DNA of 5,306 nucleotides from Bacillota bacterium. GTDB lineage: Bacteria; Bacillota; Sulfobacillia; JAJZYS01; JAJYTV01. The number at the start of each line of letters is the position of its first letter. Position 1 is the first letter of the stretch. The position numbers and the translations under genes are program-made. Under the pieces are notes generated by a model, which worked only from the letters and a program-made list of their open reading frames with translations, did no database searches and was not told the DNA's origin. The stretch is taken from the NCBI GenBank assembly GCA_021792885.1, contig JAJYTV010000161.1, positions 1-5,306 of the forward strand, written 5' to 3'. Below, piece after piece: positions 5,012 through 5,306 of this stretch.

Positions 5012-5306
5012 ATGCAAGACACTCGGCGAGGAGACCCGGACCTTACGGATAGGGTATCATCGTCGAAACGCACCAGGGAATCAGCTGCGACGCTGCTGAG
5101 ACAGGGATCGGGGGAGACGGCTCGGTTCTTGAAGAGCTGACGCGGATGAGCGCCCAGCGGTTCGTACAGGAGATCGAAGCAGTTTCTGTCGCTTTTTGTG
5201 GCAAGCGCCGTTCGATGAGGAGGCTGCCGCAGTCTACGGTCAATGCTCGAAGCCACCAGGCACCTGATCGGTGGGTCGGATACGTTGATCGGGACCCACT
5301 GGCGGC
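5012..5306 (+). pseudogene. Decayed VapC-type PIN-domain toxin gene, running off the right edge
   Basis: Pieces of a VapC ribonuclease toxin appear in the family order, but spread over three frames. They are RRGDPDLTDRVS (5024-5059), THQGISCDAAE (5068-5100, another frame), RFLKS (5123-5137), ADADER (5136-5153, third frame), KQFLSLFVAS (5177-5206), PFDEEAAAVYGQ (5208-5243, third frame) and LEATRHLIGGSDTLIGTH (5246-5299). These match VapC stretches of the type RGDP-x-LT-x-RV, GIS-x-VT-x-AE, KS-x(n)-FL, PFDEEAA-x-YG and LE-x-x-G-x-x-IG-x-x-D-x-LI-x-x-H. The last carries the third acidic residue of the PIN active site, D in GGSDTLI. The N-terminal LDTN motif is reduced to QDT (5015-5023). At least five frame changes and internal stops mean no active toxin can be made from this copy. 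The C-terminus lies outside the window. Confidence 0.66.

Noticed and set aside
4951..5256. A 101-codon minus-strand frame opposite the vapC remnant
   Set aside because: The peptide shows no recognisable pattern, while the plus strand yields ordered PIN-domain pieces.
5141..5306. IS256-type transposase fragment
   Set aside because: One frame reads LTRMSAQRFVQEIEAV, which loosely recalls an IS256 N-terminus. The similarity stops there, and the other frames give a much longer ordered match to VapC.

Overview
The window is GC-rich bacterial DNA (about 68% by hand count inside the glycosyltransferase gene). Shine-Dalgarno sites are clear, and GTG appears to be used as a start codon as well as ATG. 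It reads as an ordinary chromosomal stretch with cell-surface and transport genes at the left and centre and an accessory, partly decayed end at the right. The organism cannot be named from the sequence. A stand-alone CofE-like ligase beside a NodB-type deacetylase would fit a high-GC Firmicutes-like or uncultured-phylum bacterium, but this is only inference.

Left part, minus strand: the first 38 codons of a gene that leaves the window (1-116, possibly a ferritin-like/AurF-type protein) lie 84 bp downstream of a complete MFS transporter of the sugar:cation-symporter type (201-1457). The transporter has no Shine-Dalgarno site of its own. Its GTG start overlaps the TGA of a 10-codon leader ORF that does have a good site, which suggests translational coupling. 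A 342-bp divergent intergenic region (1458-1799) separates it from the plus-strand genes and also holds a possible 29-codon ORF.

Centre: a family 2 glycosyltransferase (1800-2705, plus) converges on a NodB-family polysaccharide deacetylase (2591-3403, minus), and their 3' ends overlap by 115 bp. The pair suggests a role in making or trimming a surface polysaccharide. Divergent from the deacetylase is a CofE-like (F420-0:gamma-glutamyl ligase family) protein (3519-4220, plus).

Right part: this has a different texture. A small two-helix membrane protein (4381-4824, minus) has a stretch of only about 48% GC and a tandem coding repeat at its C-terminus. A possible short ORF or gene remnant follows it. 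The last 300 bases, which have no intact gene, hold a previously functional VapC-type PIN-domain toxin gene broken into pieces in three frames (5012 to the right edge). It is preceded by a symmetric operator-like repeat (4928-4965). No RNA gene, CRISPR array, intact insertion sequence or convincing intrinsic terminator was found. I see no clear new multi-gene system; the decayed toxin gene, the coupled leader and the gene overlap are the most informative observations.
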